Both the position numbers and the translations under genes were made by a program. Of a DNA stretch of 64,000 nt, positions 42,425 to 51,876 are shown piece after piece; position 1 is the first letter of the stretch, and each line of letters starts with the position of its first letter. The stretch is from positions 1 through 64,000 of the forward strand of contig JAIXZA010000006.1 in the NCBI GenBank assembly GCA_027489965.1. Reading direction: 5' to 3'. Source of the DNA: Verrucomicrobiaceae bacterium (lineage in GTDB: Bacteria; Verrucomicrobiota; Verrucomicrobiia; Verrucomicrobiales; Verrucomicrobiaceae). The notes beneath the pieces were generated by a model. That model saw only the letters and a list, made by a program, of their open reading frames with translations. It ran no database searches and was not told the origin of the DNA.

Positions 42425-42443
42425 GAGCGGCTTACATAACGGG

Positions 42444-43406
42444 ATGATTTCACCAAAGCTTCGCGCAACCCTGATCCTGCTCTCGTTTTTTGCGAGCGAG
42501 TCTGTCTGGGGCTGTCAGGTGCCGGTGTTTCGTTATGCACTGGAACGCTGGCAGCCTGGCCTTTATCAAGTGAGCACAGCAGAAGGCATGATGGCCGATC
42601 CAGCTGCCAACCTGGAGCTGAAAAAAGCAGCGGACAGCTCTCAAATGGAGCTTTTTTATCCATCAAGCCTCCGACAAGCCACGGGTAATCCGATTTGGTC
42701 TGCTCCCACGAGCGAAGCAAACATGCGTCTGCTGGTCGATTCACCCATACGACAAGAGCTAAGCAAAAGGCTACTCACAGGACAATCCGCGGTTTGGCTG
42801 CTAATCGAGTCTGGAGATGCGGCAAATGATGACGCAGCGGCGAAAGTCATTGAAGAAGGACTCCAATCCGCCAAGCAGAAGCTGAAACTGCCAGATGGCG
42901 TCCTCACTCAAGCGGCCGCGAAAGACCCGAAGAAGCGCCATGAAAACGTGGATGTTCTACGATCCGACCTTCCCCTGAAGATTGAATTCTCCACCTTACG
43001 ACTGAGCCGACAAAAAGCCGAAGAAGTGGCTTTAATCGCTATGTTGATGCACATCGAACCGGATCTTGGTGACTTTGTGCTCGATCCGATGGTTTTCCCG
43101 ATTTTTGGCCGTGGCCGTGCTTTGGAGCCGATCATTGGCAAGGGCATCCATGCAAACAACATCCTCGAAGCCTGCACCTATTTATGCAGTGCCTGCTCAT
43201 GCGAAATCAAAGAGCAGAATCCTGGCATTGATCTCCTCATGGCAGCTGACTGGAGCCCTGTCGGCACTGACGAAGAAATGCCTGTTACCGTGAAGATTGC
43301 ACCGAAACTCAATGCAACGAACTGGACGTCTGGTTATTGGATCAGCCTAAGTACTGTGCTTTTAGGGGCAGCGCTGTGGCTAATGCGAGGCTGCATTCGC
43401 TCGTGA
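42444..43406 (+). CDS. Exported protein with a C-terminal membrane anchor, CQVPVFRYALERW family
   Basis: 320 residues if started at MISPKLRATLILLSFFAS (42444), a signal peptide. The mature protein opens with CQVPVFRYALERWQPGLY; this word recurs at the start of a group of PVC exported proteins, but I know no function. The central region contains SAVWLLIESGDAANDDAAAK with a thioredoxin-like spacing of strands but no CxxC. A CTYLCSACSCEIKEQNPG segment holds four clustered cysteines. One helix anchors the end (ISLSTVLLGAALWLM). Divergent from the propeller gene; starts of the two lie within 20 bp. Confidence 0.65.
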   Translation: MISPKLRATLILLSFFASESVWGCQVPVFRYALERWQPGLYQVSTAEGMMADPAANLELKKAADSSQMELFYPSSLRQATGNPIWSAPTSEANMRLLVDSPIRQELSKRLLTGQSAVWLLIESGDAANDDAAAKVIEEGLQSAKQKLKLPDGVLTQAAAKDPKKRHENVDVLRSDLPLKIEFSTLRLSRQKAEEVALIAMLMHIEPDLGDFVLDPMVFPIFGRGRALEPIIGKGIHANNILEACTYLCSACSCEIKEQNPGIDLLMAADWSPVGTDEEMPVTVKIAPKLNATNWTSGYWISLSTVLLGAALWLMRGCIRS

Positions 43407-43452
43407 AATTTTTCGTGCTTATCTATGACTCGCTCGCCATGATGAACGGCCC

Positions 43453-44502
43453 ATGCATCTAGCCATCCTGCATTACACTCATAGCCCCGTCATTGGCGGG
43501 GTTGAGCGGGTGATCCGTGATCAAGCCGAAGCTTTAATGCAATTAGGTCATCAAGTGGACTTGCTGGATCATGCCCTCTGGGAAAAGGCCGACACGTCCC
43601 ATTATGACGCCATCATCGTCCACAATGTCTTCACCATGCCGTTCAATTTGGAATGGACTCGTGAACTCACGGCTCTAGCAGCGGCGAAACCGGAACTGCG
43701 TTGGATCAATTGGGTTCATGATGTGGCCGCCGTGAATCCTCACTACGCCCATATCCATTGGGAGGAGTCGCTACCGAGCGCGCTGCCTGTCGCTGTTTCC
43801 GAAGTCCGCCGACAAGACTATTCACAGGCCACGGGTTTACCTTTAGAGAGCATCCACGTCATTCCAAATGGACTGGATTTCGCTGCTGTTCTCGGTCTCA
43901 CACCTCGGATTGCTGAGCTGCGACTTTGGGAACATGACCTCGTTTTAGCCCATCCGACCCGTTTGATTCGAAGAAAAAATCTGGAACTTGGCATCCGCAC
44001 CACAGCCAAACTCAAACAATCTGGATGTGATGTCGTCTACGCGATCACAGGCGCTCCTGACCCCCATCAAACGGATGGCAAAAGGTATCTCGAAGAGCTC
44101 AAAGCATTGGCCTACGAACTGGGCGTCACCGAGCAACTCCTTTGGCTGGGAGAGTCTGCCCCACTCTCGGATGAAGACGTGCGCAGTTTGTATGTCGTGG
44201 CTGACGCCTTGTTCTTTCCCAGCACAGGTGAGGGCTTTGGCCTACCATTGATCGAGTCGCTTGCGCATCGATTGCCTATTTTCTGCTCGGATCTTGCCGT
44301 TCACCGGGAGGTGCTTGGCAAAGCTGGGCGTTATTTTGGAGTGGATGAAAAGCCGGACGTAATCTCGGCACAGATCATGCATTGGTTACAGACTGACACC
44401 GTGGTCCACCACCGACGCCACCTCTGGCGGGAGCACGACATGGTCAAAATTTGTCAGGAACACCTTGAGCCCCTGCTGCTTACAGCTACCGCTACCCTTT
44501 AA
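43453..44502 (+). CDS. GT4-family glycosyltransferase
   Basis: 349 residues. GT-B fold; N-terminal YTHSPVIGGVERVIRDQAEAL is the acceptor domain start, DLVLAHPTRLIRRKNLEL is the donor domain start and FPSTGEGFGLPLIESLAHR carries the two glutamates (E-x7-E) that bind the nucleotide-sugar. Acts in the cytoplasm on an unknown acceptor. It is immediately followed by glgB (1 bp between stop and ATG), suggesting a role linked to glycogen or another glucan; alternatively the pairing is accidental. Confidence 0.9.
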   Translation: MHLAILHYTHSPVIGGVERVIRDQAEALMQLGHQVDLLDHALWEKADTSHYDAIIVHNVFTMPFNLEWTRELTALAAAKPELRWINWVHDVAAVNPHYAHIHWEESLPSALPVAVSEVRRQDYSQATGLPLESIHVIPNGLDFAAVLGLTPRIAELRLWEHDLVLAHPTRLIRRKNLELGIRTTAKLKQSGCDVVYAITGAPDPHQTDGKRYLEELKALAYELGVTEQLLWLGESAPLSDEDVRSLYVVADALFFPSTGEGFGLPLIESLAHRLPIFCSDLAVHREVLGKAGRYFGVDEKPDVISAQIMHWLQTDTVVHHRRHLWREHDMVKICQEHLEPLLLTATATL

Positions 44503-44503
44503 C

Positions 44504-46699
44504 ATGACCGACCCAACCAGTACCTCAGCCGAGATTCTCGCCATCCTTGAGGCCCGCCACAGCAATCCCTTTGGGTTTCTGGGCAAACAGATCACAGAGA
44601 CTGGAATCATCGTGCGCACCTTTCAGCCAAAGGCACACGCTGTCACAATTCTGGCCAGAGATGGCTCTGATAGCTGGCCGATGGAGCGTGTGCATCATCA
44701 TGGCTTCTTTGAATGCCTGATTCCGACAGGTGTTTCCTTCGCTTCCCTCTCCTACGACCTCGAGCTTTCCACCTTTGAAGGCGAGAAGACTCGCATCAGT
44801 GATCCTTACACCTTTGGAACCGTTCTAGGGGATCAAGACATTTACTATTTCCGTGAGGGCACTCACCAACGACTCTGGGACTGCCTGGGAGCACGCCTTT
44901 GCAGCAAAGAAGGTATCAGCGGTGTCAGCTTTGCCGTTTGGGCACCCAATGCGCAGCGTGTCTCGGTCGTGGGTGATTTCAATGATTGGGATGGCCGCAG
45001 ACATCCAATGCGCCTGCGGATCGAAGGCGGACTCTGGGAGATCTTCCTGCCTGGCATCACCGAGCTAACCCATTATAAATTTGAAGTGCTCGCGGCTGAT
45101 GGTGGCCTGCAACTCAAGAGCGATCCCATGGCCTTCTTTGGCCAACACGGCACTCAAACCGCCAGCCTCGTCTTTGACCTGAAGCGCTACAGTTGGGGAG
45201 ATCAGGAGTGGATGCAAAAACGCGCAGCGACCAATCTCTACAAGACACCCATGAGTGTTTATGAGGTGCATCTTGGCTCCTGGAAACGCATCCCGGAGCA
45301 GGGCAACCGCAGCAAATCTTATCGCGAACTGGCGGACGATCTGATCCCTTATGTGAAGAGTATGAACTTTACTCACATCGAACTGATGCCCGTCGCTGAG
45401 CATCCCTTCGATGGTTCATGGGGTTACCAAGTGACGGGTTACTTTGCGCCTACCAGCCGATTTGGCAATCCAGACGAGTTCCGCGAGTTCGTGGATCGCT
45501 GCCATCAGGCAGGCATTGGCGTGCTGCTCGATTGGGTGCCAGGCCACTTCCCAAAAGATGCTTTTGGTTTGGCTAAATTCGACGGCACTGCACTCTATGA
45601 GCACGCCGACCCGCGTCAGGGTGAGCACCAAGACTGGGGCACGCTCATCTTTAATTATGGCCGCCCTGAGGTGAAAAACTTCCTCATCGCCAATGCGCTC
45701 TTCTGGCTGGATCAATACCACATCGACGGCCTGCGGGTGGATGCTGTAGCGTCCATGCTCTACCTCGACTACTCCCGCAAGCCTTGGGCCTGGGTGCCTA
45801 ACAAGTACGGCGGTCGGGAGAACCTCGAAGCCATCGACCTCATGCGGGATCTCAACCGCATCTGCTATGAAAAGCACCCCGGCACCACCATCATTGCCGA
45901 GGAAAGCACGGCCTGGCCAGGCGTCTCCAAACCGACCGACATGGGCGGACTCGGCTTTGGCTTCAAATGGAACATGGGCTGGATGAATGACAGCCTCACT
46001 TATATCGAAGAGGATCCCATTCACCGAAAGTATCATCATGGAGATGCCACGTTCTCCATGCTCTATGCCTATGATGAAAATTTCGTCCTCGTACTCAGTC
46101 ATGACGAGGTCGTGCACGGCAAAGGCAGCATGATCCAAAAGATGCCCGGCGACCGCTGGCAAAAGTTTGCCAATCTGCGCATGTTTTACGCGTGGATGTG
46201 GGCACACCCAGGCAAGAAGCTGCTCTTCATGGGCTGTGAATTTGCCCAGTGGCAGGAGTGGGGCCATGAGCGCAGCCTCGACTGGCATCTCTTCCTCGGT
46301 GAGGAACATGCAGCCATGCAAAAACTCATCCGAGACCTCAACTGGCTCTACCAAACACGCCCCGCCATGCATGCGCTGGATCATGAATCCAGCGGCTTCC
46401 GCTGGCTGGATGCTTCTGATGGAGAGAACAGTATCTTTGCCTTCATGCGCATGGCCCCCGATGGAGATAAAGTATACTGCATCATCAACGCCACTCCGGT
46501 GCCACGCAAAGGCTACCGCGTCGGCGTGGCAGAGCCTGGCAGCTACCGCGAGCTGATCAATACCGACGCCCCAGGTTACGCCGGCAGCGGCATGACCAAT
46601 CCTCTGCCAATGCCTGCCGGTCAGGTCGAGTGGCAGGGACATCCGTGGAGCATCCTGATCGAGCTGCCACCGCTTGGTGCTGTTTGGCTCGGCAGATAG
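44504..46699 (+). CDS. glgB: 1,4-alpha-glucan branching enzyme
   Basis: 731 residues from the ATG at 44504. An early CBM48 part (NPFGFLGKQ) and a second one (GVSFAVWAPNAQRVSVVGDF) are followed by the GH13 barrel: MPVAEHPFDGSWGYQVTGYF, DGLRVDAVASMLYLDYSRK (catalytic Asp ~413), IIAEESTAWPG (Glu ~465), LSHDEVVHGKGS (Asp ~533). It cleaves alpha-1,4 chains and rejoins them as alpha-1,6 branches in glycogen. The upstream GT4 gene adjoins it; recG follows 6 bp after the stop, so the three genes likely form one transcript. Confidence 0.97.
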   Translation: MTDPTSTSAEILAILEARHSNPFGFLGKQITETGIIVRTFQPKAHAVTILARDGSDSWPMERVHHHGFFECLIPTGVSFASLSYDLELSTFEGEKTRISDPYTFGTVLGDQDIYYFREGTHQRLWDCLGARLCSKEGISGVSFAVWAPNAQRVSVVGDFNDWDGRRHPMRLRIEGGLWEIFLPGITELTHYKFEVLAADGGLQLKSDPMAFFGQHGTQTASLVFDLKRYSWGDQEWMQKRAATNLYKTPMSVYEVHLGSWKRIPEQGNRSKSYRELADDLIPYVKSMNFTHIELMPVAEHPFDGSWGYQVTGYFAPTSRFGNPDEFREFVDRCHQAGIGVLLDWVPGHFPKDAFGLAKFDGTALYEHADPRQGEHQDWGTLIFNYGRPEVKNFLIANALFWLDQYHIDGLRVDAVASMLYLDYSRKPWAWVPNKYGGRENLEAIDLMRDLNRICYEKHPGTTIIAEESTAWPGVSKPTDMGGLGFGFKWNMGWMNDSLTYIEEDPIHRKYHHGDATFSMLYAYDENFVLVLSHDEVVHGKGSMIQKMPGDRWQKFANLRMFYAWMWAHPGKKLLFMGCEFAQWQEWGHERSLDWHLFLGEEHAAMQKLIRDLNWLYQTRPAMHALDHESSGFRWLDASDGENSIFAFMRMAPDGDKVYCIINATPVPRKGYRVGVAEPGSYRELINTDAPGYAGSGMTNPLPMPAGQVEWQGHPWSILIELPPLGAVWLGR

Positions 46700-46705
46700 G
46701 CCACT

Positions 46706-48772
46706 ATGTCTTTGGCCCTCGATTCCCCACTCAACACCGTGCCGGAGCTAACCTCCCGCATGGTTAAAACGCTGGAAAAAGAAGGCCTCACCATGGTGGC
46801 CGATGTCATCTCCTGGTTACCCTTTCGACATGAGGATCGCACTCGGGATGAGAACGTCTCCTTTCAGGTCAGTGACATTCCCGTCTGCCATCGCGTGCTG
46901 GTGACCAAGACCGGTAACAAATTTTTCGGTCGCCGAGGTTCAGGCATGTTTGAGGCCAGCGTTGAGCCTTCTGGCGGAGCCGGCATGGGCCAGCTGCTCA
47001 CCCTGCGCTGGTGGGGCATGGCCTTCATGAGTCGCGTCATTGCCGAAGGTCAAAAACTGATTGTCTATGGCAAGATCAAGGAGTTCAAAGGCAAGCTCTC
47101 CATGGATCATCCCGAGTATGAAATTCTGGATGATGATGAAACCGCCACCATCCACAGCGGCCGCATCACACCGGTTTATCGACTGAAGGCTGGCATCACC
47201 CAAAAAACCTTGCGCACAGCCGCCTGGCACATCGTTCAAGCACTGAATGATGACTTCACCCAGGATGTCTTGCCCAAGCCCAGTGAGCAGGGCGAGTTCT
47301 CAGGCTGGAATCGGGCACGGGCGCTGAAAGCCGTACATTTCGCTGAGAACCTCGAATCCTTGGACAAAGCGCGCCGCTATCTCGCGCTAGAGGAGTTTTA
47401 TGGCTATCAACTGCGCGTCGTTCGACGGCGGCGTGCTGTCCTGGAGTCTGGAGGCCATGCCCATGTAGCGGGCACTTTGGCCAGTGACTTTGAGGCCGCG
47501 CTTACCTTTGAAATGACGGGTGCACAAAAGCGTTCCTTGATTGAAATCCAACAAGACATGGCCAGCAACGCGCCCATGAATCGACTGCTGCATGGGGACG
47601 TTGGCAGTGGAAAAACCGTCGTCGCCTTTGCCGCCATGCTGGGTGCTGTCGAGTCGGGCAAACAAGCCGCCCTCATGGCACCGACACAGATTTTAGCTGA
47701 CCAGCATTACCAGACTGCCAGAAAATGGCTGGAGCCTCTGGGCCTCCGTGTGGCGCTCAGGACAGGATCGAGGAATGAAGAATCCATAACACGCGGCGCA
47801 GGAAATTGTGAAATCGTCATCGGCACACACGCCCTGCTTCATGATGCCGAACTCGTGAAGAACCTCGGACTCGTCGTCATCGATGAGCAACATAAATTCG
47901 GTGTCGCTCAGCGGGCCAAATTGATCCAGAAGGGCAACACGCCGGACGTGCTGGTCATGACCGCCACCCCGATTCCGCGAACCTTGACCCTCACCATCTA
48001 TGGCGATTTAGACGTTTCCACCATCGACGAGCGCCCGAAGGAGCGCGGCAAGATCATCACCAAAGTCCGCCCTGCGAGCAAACAAGCTGAAGCGGCCAAA
48101 TTCCTGCTGGAACAGCTTGAAGAAGGTCGCCAGGCCTACCTGGTCTATCCGCTCATTGAAGAATCTGAAAAGCTGGATGTCACCGCCGCTAAAAAAGGCC
48201 ATGAGCAATGGTGCAAACTGCTGCCGAATTTCAGTGTCGGCTTGCTTCATGGCAAGCTTGATGCGGAAGAAAAAGATCAAGTCATGCGCGACTTCCGCTC
48301 TGGCAAACATGAGGTGCTCGTCTCCACCACAGTCATCGAAGTCGGCGTGGACGTGCCGAATGCCAGCGTCATGTACATCCACCATGCCGAGCGCTACGGT
48401 CTAGCCCAGTTGCATCAGCTTCGTGGCCGCATTGGTCGTGGTGAACACACCTCTTACTGCGTGCTGTTTGTAGCCGATAAAGATGAAGAGGCCAAATCCC
48501 GCCTAGCCATCATGGAAGAAACCACCGACGGCTTCCGCATCTCTGAAGAAGACCTCAAACGTCGTGGCCCTGGCGATGTGCTAGGCAAAGCCCAAAGTGG
48601 CCAAGCTCCGCTCAAATTTGCTGAACTCTTAGCGGATACACGCCTGGTCCGTCTTGCACGTCAGCTGGCAGAGAAAACACTGGATGAAGATCCGCTGCTT
48701 AAAGCCACGCGCTTTGCTGAAATCCGGCCCTTTATTTTTCAAGAGGACATTCAACAGGCGATGATGCAGTAA
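46706..48772 (+). CDS. recG: ATP-dependent DNA helicase RecG
   Basis: 688 residues. N-terminal wedge/OB domain (LPFRHEDRTRDENVSFQVSD), helicase Walker A GDVGSGKT near residue 296, the DEQH box in VVIDEQHKFGVAQR (~392), ATPIPRTLTLTIYGDLDVS (motif III), and TTVIEVGVDVPNASVMYIH with QLRGRIGRG (motifs V-VI). Reverses stalled forks and processes Holliday junctions. Slightly shorter than E. coli RecG (693). Co-transcribed with glgB. Confidence 0.97.
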   Translation: MSLALDSPLNTVPELTSRMVKTLEKEGLTMVADVISWLPFRHEDRTRDENVSFQVSDIPVCHRVLVTKTGNKFFGRRGSGMFEASVEPSGGAGMGQLLTLRWWGMAFMSRVIAEGQKLIVYGKIKEFKGKLSMDHPEYEILDDDETATIHSGRITPVYRLKAGITQKTLRTAAWHIVQALNDDFTQDVLPKPSEQGEFSGWNRARALKAVHFAENLESLDKARRYLALEEFYGYQLRVVRRRRAVLESGGHAHVAGTLASDFEAALTFEMTGAQKRSLIEIQQDMASNAPMNRLLHGDVGSGKTVVAFAAMLGAVESGKQAALMAPTQILADQHYQTARKWLEPLGLRVALRTGSRNEESITRGAGNCEIVIGTHALLHDAELVKNLGLVVIDEQHKFGVAQRAKLIQKGNTPDVLVMTATPIPRTLTLTIYGDLDVSTIDERPKERGKIITKVRPASKQAEAAKFLLEQLEEGRQAYLVYPLIEESEKLDVTAAKKGHEQWCKLLPNFSVGLLHGKLDAEEKDQVMRDFRSGKHEVLVSTTVIEVGVDVPNASVMYIHHAERYGLAQLHQLRGRIGRGEHTSYCVLFVADKDEEAKSRLAIMEETTDGFRISEEDLKRRGPGDVLGKAQSGQAPLKFAELLADTRLVRLARQLAEKTLDEDPLLKATRFAEIRPFIFQEDIQQAMMQ

Positions 48773-48850
48773 GCTCCTAAAGCTTTGCTCTGGAGACGCC
48801 GATCCCTCGGACGAAGTTCCGCGCGGACACGAAAATTAGCACGCGCATCA

Positions 48851-50086
48851 TCAGACGATCTGGATGCCTTGCTTGATCAGGAGGGCTGCAGTCGCAGCGG
48901 CGGCTTCCGTTCGAGCGTGGATTCTCAGCAGCACCTGTCCTGCGCAGATCTCCGTACCCACTTTCACCATCCGATCCACACCCACCGCGAAATCCACCGG
49001 ATCACTGGCCCTTGAACGGCCTGCCCCAAGTTCCAGTACCGCTTGGCCAATGCTGCGCGCATCCATTTCGGTGATTTGGCCGCTGCGGTCAGCTTTGAGT
49101 TCCTGAATCACAGGCGCATAGTGGACGCTTTCCATTCGTTCCAGAGCCGTCACATCCCCGCCCTGCGCGGCAACCATTTGCTGAAACTTCGTCCACGCGG
49201 CTCCTGAGTGCAGTTTGATCTTCAATGCTTCACGCGAAGAGTTTGAGACAGCAGCAGCGAGATCTAGCACAATGTCTTCCAAATCCGCAGGCCCCTGCCC
49301 TTGCAGGCAGCGAACGGCTTCGGCCACCTCTAATGCATTGCCTGCGGCTTCGCCCGTCGGTTCATTCATGGGACTGAGTCGCACACTGGAGCGCACGCCA
49401 AGTGCGTTTCCTGTACGCACCATGCTATCGGCCAGTTCCTGGGCAGCCGACTCCGTTTTCATGAAGGCACCCGTGCCATACTTCACATCCAAGACCAGTC
49501 GATCCAGGCCTTCAGCCAATTTTTTGCTCAGAATACTGGCCGTGATCAGCGGGATACTCGGCACCGTTCCCGTGACATCTCTGAGCGCGTACAATTTCTT
49601 ATCTGCAGGGCAAATGTCCGCAGTCTGGCCAATCATGGCGCAACCCACCGCTTCGATCACTTGGTAGATTTCAGCCTCGCTCAACTGCGTGCTGAAGCCG
49701 GGAATGGACTCCAGTTTATCCAGCGTACCGCCAGTGATGCCCAGACCACGCCCAGAGATCATCGGCACCCAAAGTCCGTCACAGGCCAGCAGCGGGGCGA
49801 TGATCAGGCTTGTCTTATCGCCAATACCGCCCGTGCTATGCTTATCGACTCGCAGGGGAGATCCGGCTGGCCATTGCAGGCTGGAGCCACTGTGCAGCAT
49901 GGCATGTGTTAGCGCGGCCGTTTCCTCCGTGGACATACCTTTGAAATAGATCGCCATCGCCAGAGCACTCATCTGATAGTCCGGCATTTCGCCGCAGGTA
50001 AAAGCCATGATCACCGCGTGAATTTCATCACTGGAGAGCGCGCCACCTTCGCGTTTACGTTCGATCAGACTGGGAATGTGCATCAT
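48851..50086 (-). CDS. deoA: Pyrimidine-nucleoside (thymidine) phosphorylase
   Basis: 411 residues. The KHSTGGIGDKTSLI motif (phosphate site), MISGRGLGITGGTLDKLESI and LITASILSKKLAEGL match the type II nucleoside phosphorylase family, which converts thymidine or uridine plus phosphate to base and (deoxy)ribose-1-phosphate. E. coli DeoA is 440 residues, the Gram-positive Pdp 433; here the C-terminal barrel-sandwich is shortened, ending in LLIKQGIQIV. Either enzyme is possible, so the symbol is provisional. The first two codons are both ATG. Confidence 0.9.
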   Translation of the reverse strand: MMHIPSLIERKREGGALSSDEIHAVIMAFTCGEMPDYQMSALAMAIYFKGMSTEETAALTHAMLHSGSSLQWPAGSPLRVDKHSTGGIGDKTSLIIAPLLACDGLWVPMISGRGLGITGGTLDKLESIPGFSTQLSEAEIYQVIEAVGCAMIGQTADICPADKKLYALRDVTGTVPSIPLITASILSKKLAEGLDRLVLDVKYGTGAFMKTESAAQELADSMVRTGNALGVRSSVRLSPMNEPTGEAAGNALEVAEAVRCLQGQGPADLEDIVLDLAAAVSNSSREALKIKLHSGAAWTKFQQMVAAQGGDVTALERMESVHYAPVIQELKADRSGQITEMDARSIGQAVLELGAGRSRASDPVDFAVGVDRMVKVGTEICAGQVLLRIHARTEAAAATAALLIKQGIQIV

Positions 50087-50126
50087 CGAAGATGCCTAGA
50101 ACCCAGCATTCAGTCCACAGGATTGA

Positions 50127-50495
50127 TCACACTTTGAGTAACTGAGCGGTGCGGGCTGCAGCGGACTTTTGGGCCTCGGCGACGAAACCTTTGAGTGCCT
50201 CAAGGTCATTCCACTTTTTCTTTTCTCCACGTTCTGTGCGAAGAAGGATGCAGATAGCCTGTAGGTGTACTTTGATCGAATTCGGTGAGCAGCGTACAAG
50301 GGGGCCGATTTCTGCGTGGCTTTTACCTTTGGCCGCCCAGTATAAAATGCCAGCTCTGCGCGTGGTGAGTCGGAGTTCCTGCCGGATGAGGGCGATTTCT
50401 GCCGTATCTGATTCCAGAGGTCGAGCGACATTTCCAGAGGTCGAGGAAATATCAGAAGGTTCGCTGCTGGGTGCGGGAGCTGAAGCTGTGGCCAT
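50127..50495 (-). CDS. LuxR-type HTH protein (orphan, short)
   Basis: 122 residues. GerE/LuxR helix-turn-helix: LTTRRAGILYWAAKGKSHAE, IGPLVRCSPNSIKVHLQAI. The first ~40 residues are low-complexity; there is no receiver or autoinducer domain. It resembles the next gene upstream (50588-50974), which may be its duplicate. Glutamate and other conserved residues of the turn are altered (TRRAG rather than TPREA), so DNA contacts may differ. No partner kinase in view. Confidence 0.82.
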   Translation of the reverse strand: MATASAPAPSSEPSDISSTSGNVARPLESDTAEIALIRQELRLTTRRAGILYWAAKGKSHAEIGPLVRCSPNSIKVHLQAICILLRTERGEKKKWNDLEALKGFVAEAQKSAAARTAQLLKV

Positions 50496-50587
50496 AAAAA
50501 TGCGTTAGGGACAGATTTTGAATCAGTGACACCCTTATCCTTATCCGAGTGGAATAAAACAAAAAAGCCCGGACTAACCCATAATGA

Positions 50588-50974
50588 TCAGCCCTGCTCC
50601 TTGGCAAAGGCACGATGGGCAAAGCCAGCGGCAGCCGTACGGCTGTCCACATGAAGCCGAGCGAAGATGGACTTGGCGTGGGCTTTGACCGTGAAGAAGC
50701 TGCATTCCAAAATAATGCCAATTTCTTCATTGGTCTTTCCTTCCGACATCCAGTAGAGCACCTCCGCCTGACGCGGGGTGAGTTTCAGTTCATGCTTTAA
50801 AACAGCGATGGCTGCAGAGATCATTTCCTGGGTAGGATGGGGGGTGAGAGACAAGGGCTCAATCTGACTGGTAATCGTTTTTTCACAATTGCCCGTTCGG
50901 GCGAGAGCGCTCTCCGAGCGTAGGCGAGTGAGTTTGCTACTCTGCTTTAGATTAGCAGTTGTGTGAGTTTTCAT
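50588..50974 (-). CDS. LuxR-type HTH protein (orphan)
   Basis: 128 residues from the ATG at 50974 (MKTHTTANLKQSSKL); the frame stays open to 51004. C-terminal LuxR DNA-binding domain: LTPRQAEVLYWMSEGKTNEE, IGIILECSFFTVKAHAKSIF, ARLHVDSRTAAAGFA. The N-terminal half is Ser/Thr-rich and unassigned. It lies 92 bp upstream of its paralogue at 50127. About 900 bp of non-coding DNA precedes it. Confidence 0.85.
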   Translation of the reverse strand: MKTHTTANLKQSSKLTRLRSESALARTGNCEKTITSQIEPLSLTPHPTQEMISAAIAVLKHELKLTPRQAEVLYWMSEGKTNEEIGIILECSFFTVKAHAKSIFARLHVDSRTAAAGFAHRAFAKEQG

Positions 50975-51876
50975 GATGGCGGTCCTCCGATGAGAGTGCC
51001 GCAACGACCTTCGATTAACCCCGTCTTCACCGCTGATACGGCGAGATGAAAGGAACCCGGTGCGATTTTCGGCTCACCAATTGACTGAACCGAGGCACAA
51101 AAAGGTGCCACCGTTTTGAGATGATACAAGGCCATTGAACACGCGTATCTTGTGGTCATTAAGGCCGAAAGACCTCGGTTTCTTCCGTTTTGTGGGGCTT
51201 GTGTGAAGTGGCGAATTGAATTGGGATCGTGGCGGTTTTGGCAGGAGAGTAACCATGCAATCGGGCGGGTCAGACACCGCAGAAGCATGGTGATGTAGCA
51301 ATGAATAGGACAACGAGCGAGCGCGTGAGCCTTAGCTGGGGGCGTTCGCTTCCAACATCGATTTAGCTTCGCTCGTTCATTTTAGAGTTTTTTTCATATT
51401 CAAATTCAGGCGGGTTGTTTTGCAGGAGGTGACCACCGCTCGGGATTTTGTTTTATTAATGCAATGTGTGCAGCAGACAATTTATTGTCGACGAACTGGG
51501 CAGAATCATCGACGAACCGGTCACGAGGCCGTCATTTGCCGATCCGCAGCCCCCTAAATGAGCGCCGATTCGTTTTGTACTTCTTTCGATGCTCGACGCC
51601 GGCGCAGCCGCGCACCCGCTAGGGCCAAAGCCTAGCAGAAGCGCACGAGCAGGCTCGGGAACGTCCGCGATGATGCTAAATTCACCATTCCTTTTGTTGT
51701 AGCTGCCGGTCAGGCCGAGCGCAATGGAACCAAGGGTTGAGTTATCTTGTGAATCCTATGGCGTTGATTTTCCTTTATTCATGGTGCGTAAGGCCTGTGT
51801 TTCTTCCGTTTTCCACAAAATTCAGGCTTTCCTAAATGAATTGAGCCTGTACTCTGCGCGCGTGATTTCTCAACGC
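50975..51876. other. Long non-coding stretch between LuxR-type gene and deacetylase
   Basis: About 900 bp with no credible ORF. It contains an imperfect inverted repeat AACGAGCGA (51312-51320) / TCGCTCGTT (51369-51377), followed by a T-rich tract at 51381-51400, and a pair of TCGACGAAC words at 51488 and 51509, 21 bp apart. The second is followed by GG, a possible regulator site on one DNA face. It may hold promoters, a small RNA or decayed DNA. Nothing is decisive. Confidence 0.4.

Noticed and set aside
45416..46642. Long minus-strand frame (408 codons) antisense to glgB; also 30869-31984, 54819-55796 and 63086-63778.
   Set aside because: Each lies entirely opposite a well-recognised gene and has no family features; they are codon-bias shadows.
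51312..51377. AACGAGCGA / TCGCTCGTT inverted repeat that looks a little like an attC.
   Set aside because: R and L boxes pair without the expected spacer, the loop is long, and no cassette-like ORF ends at it. Kept only as a hairpin in the intergenic entry.
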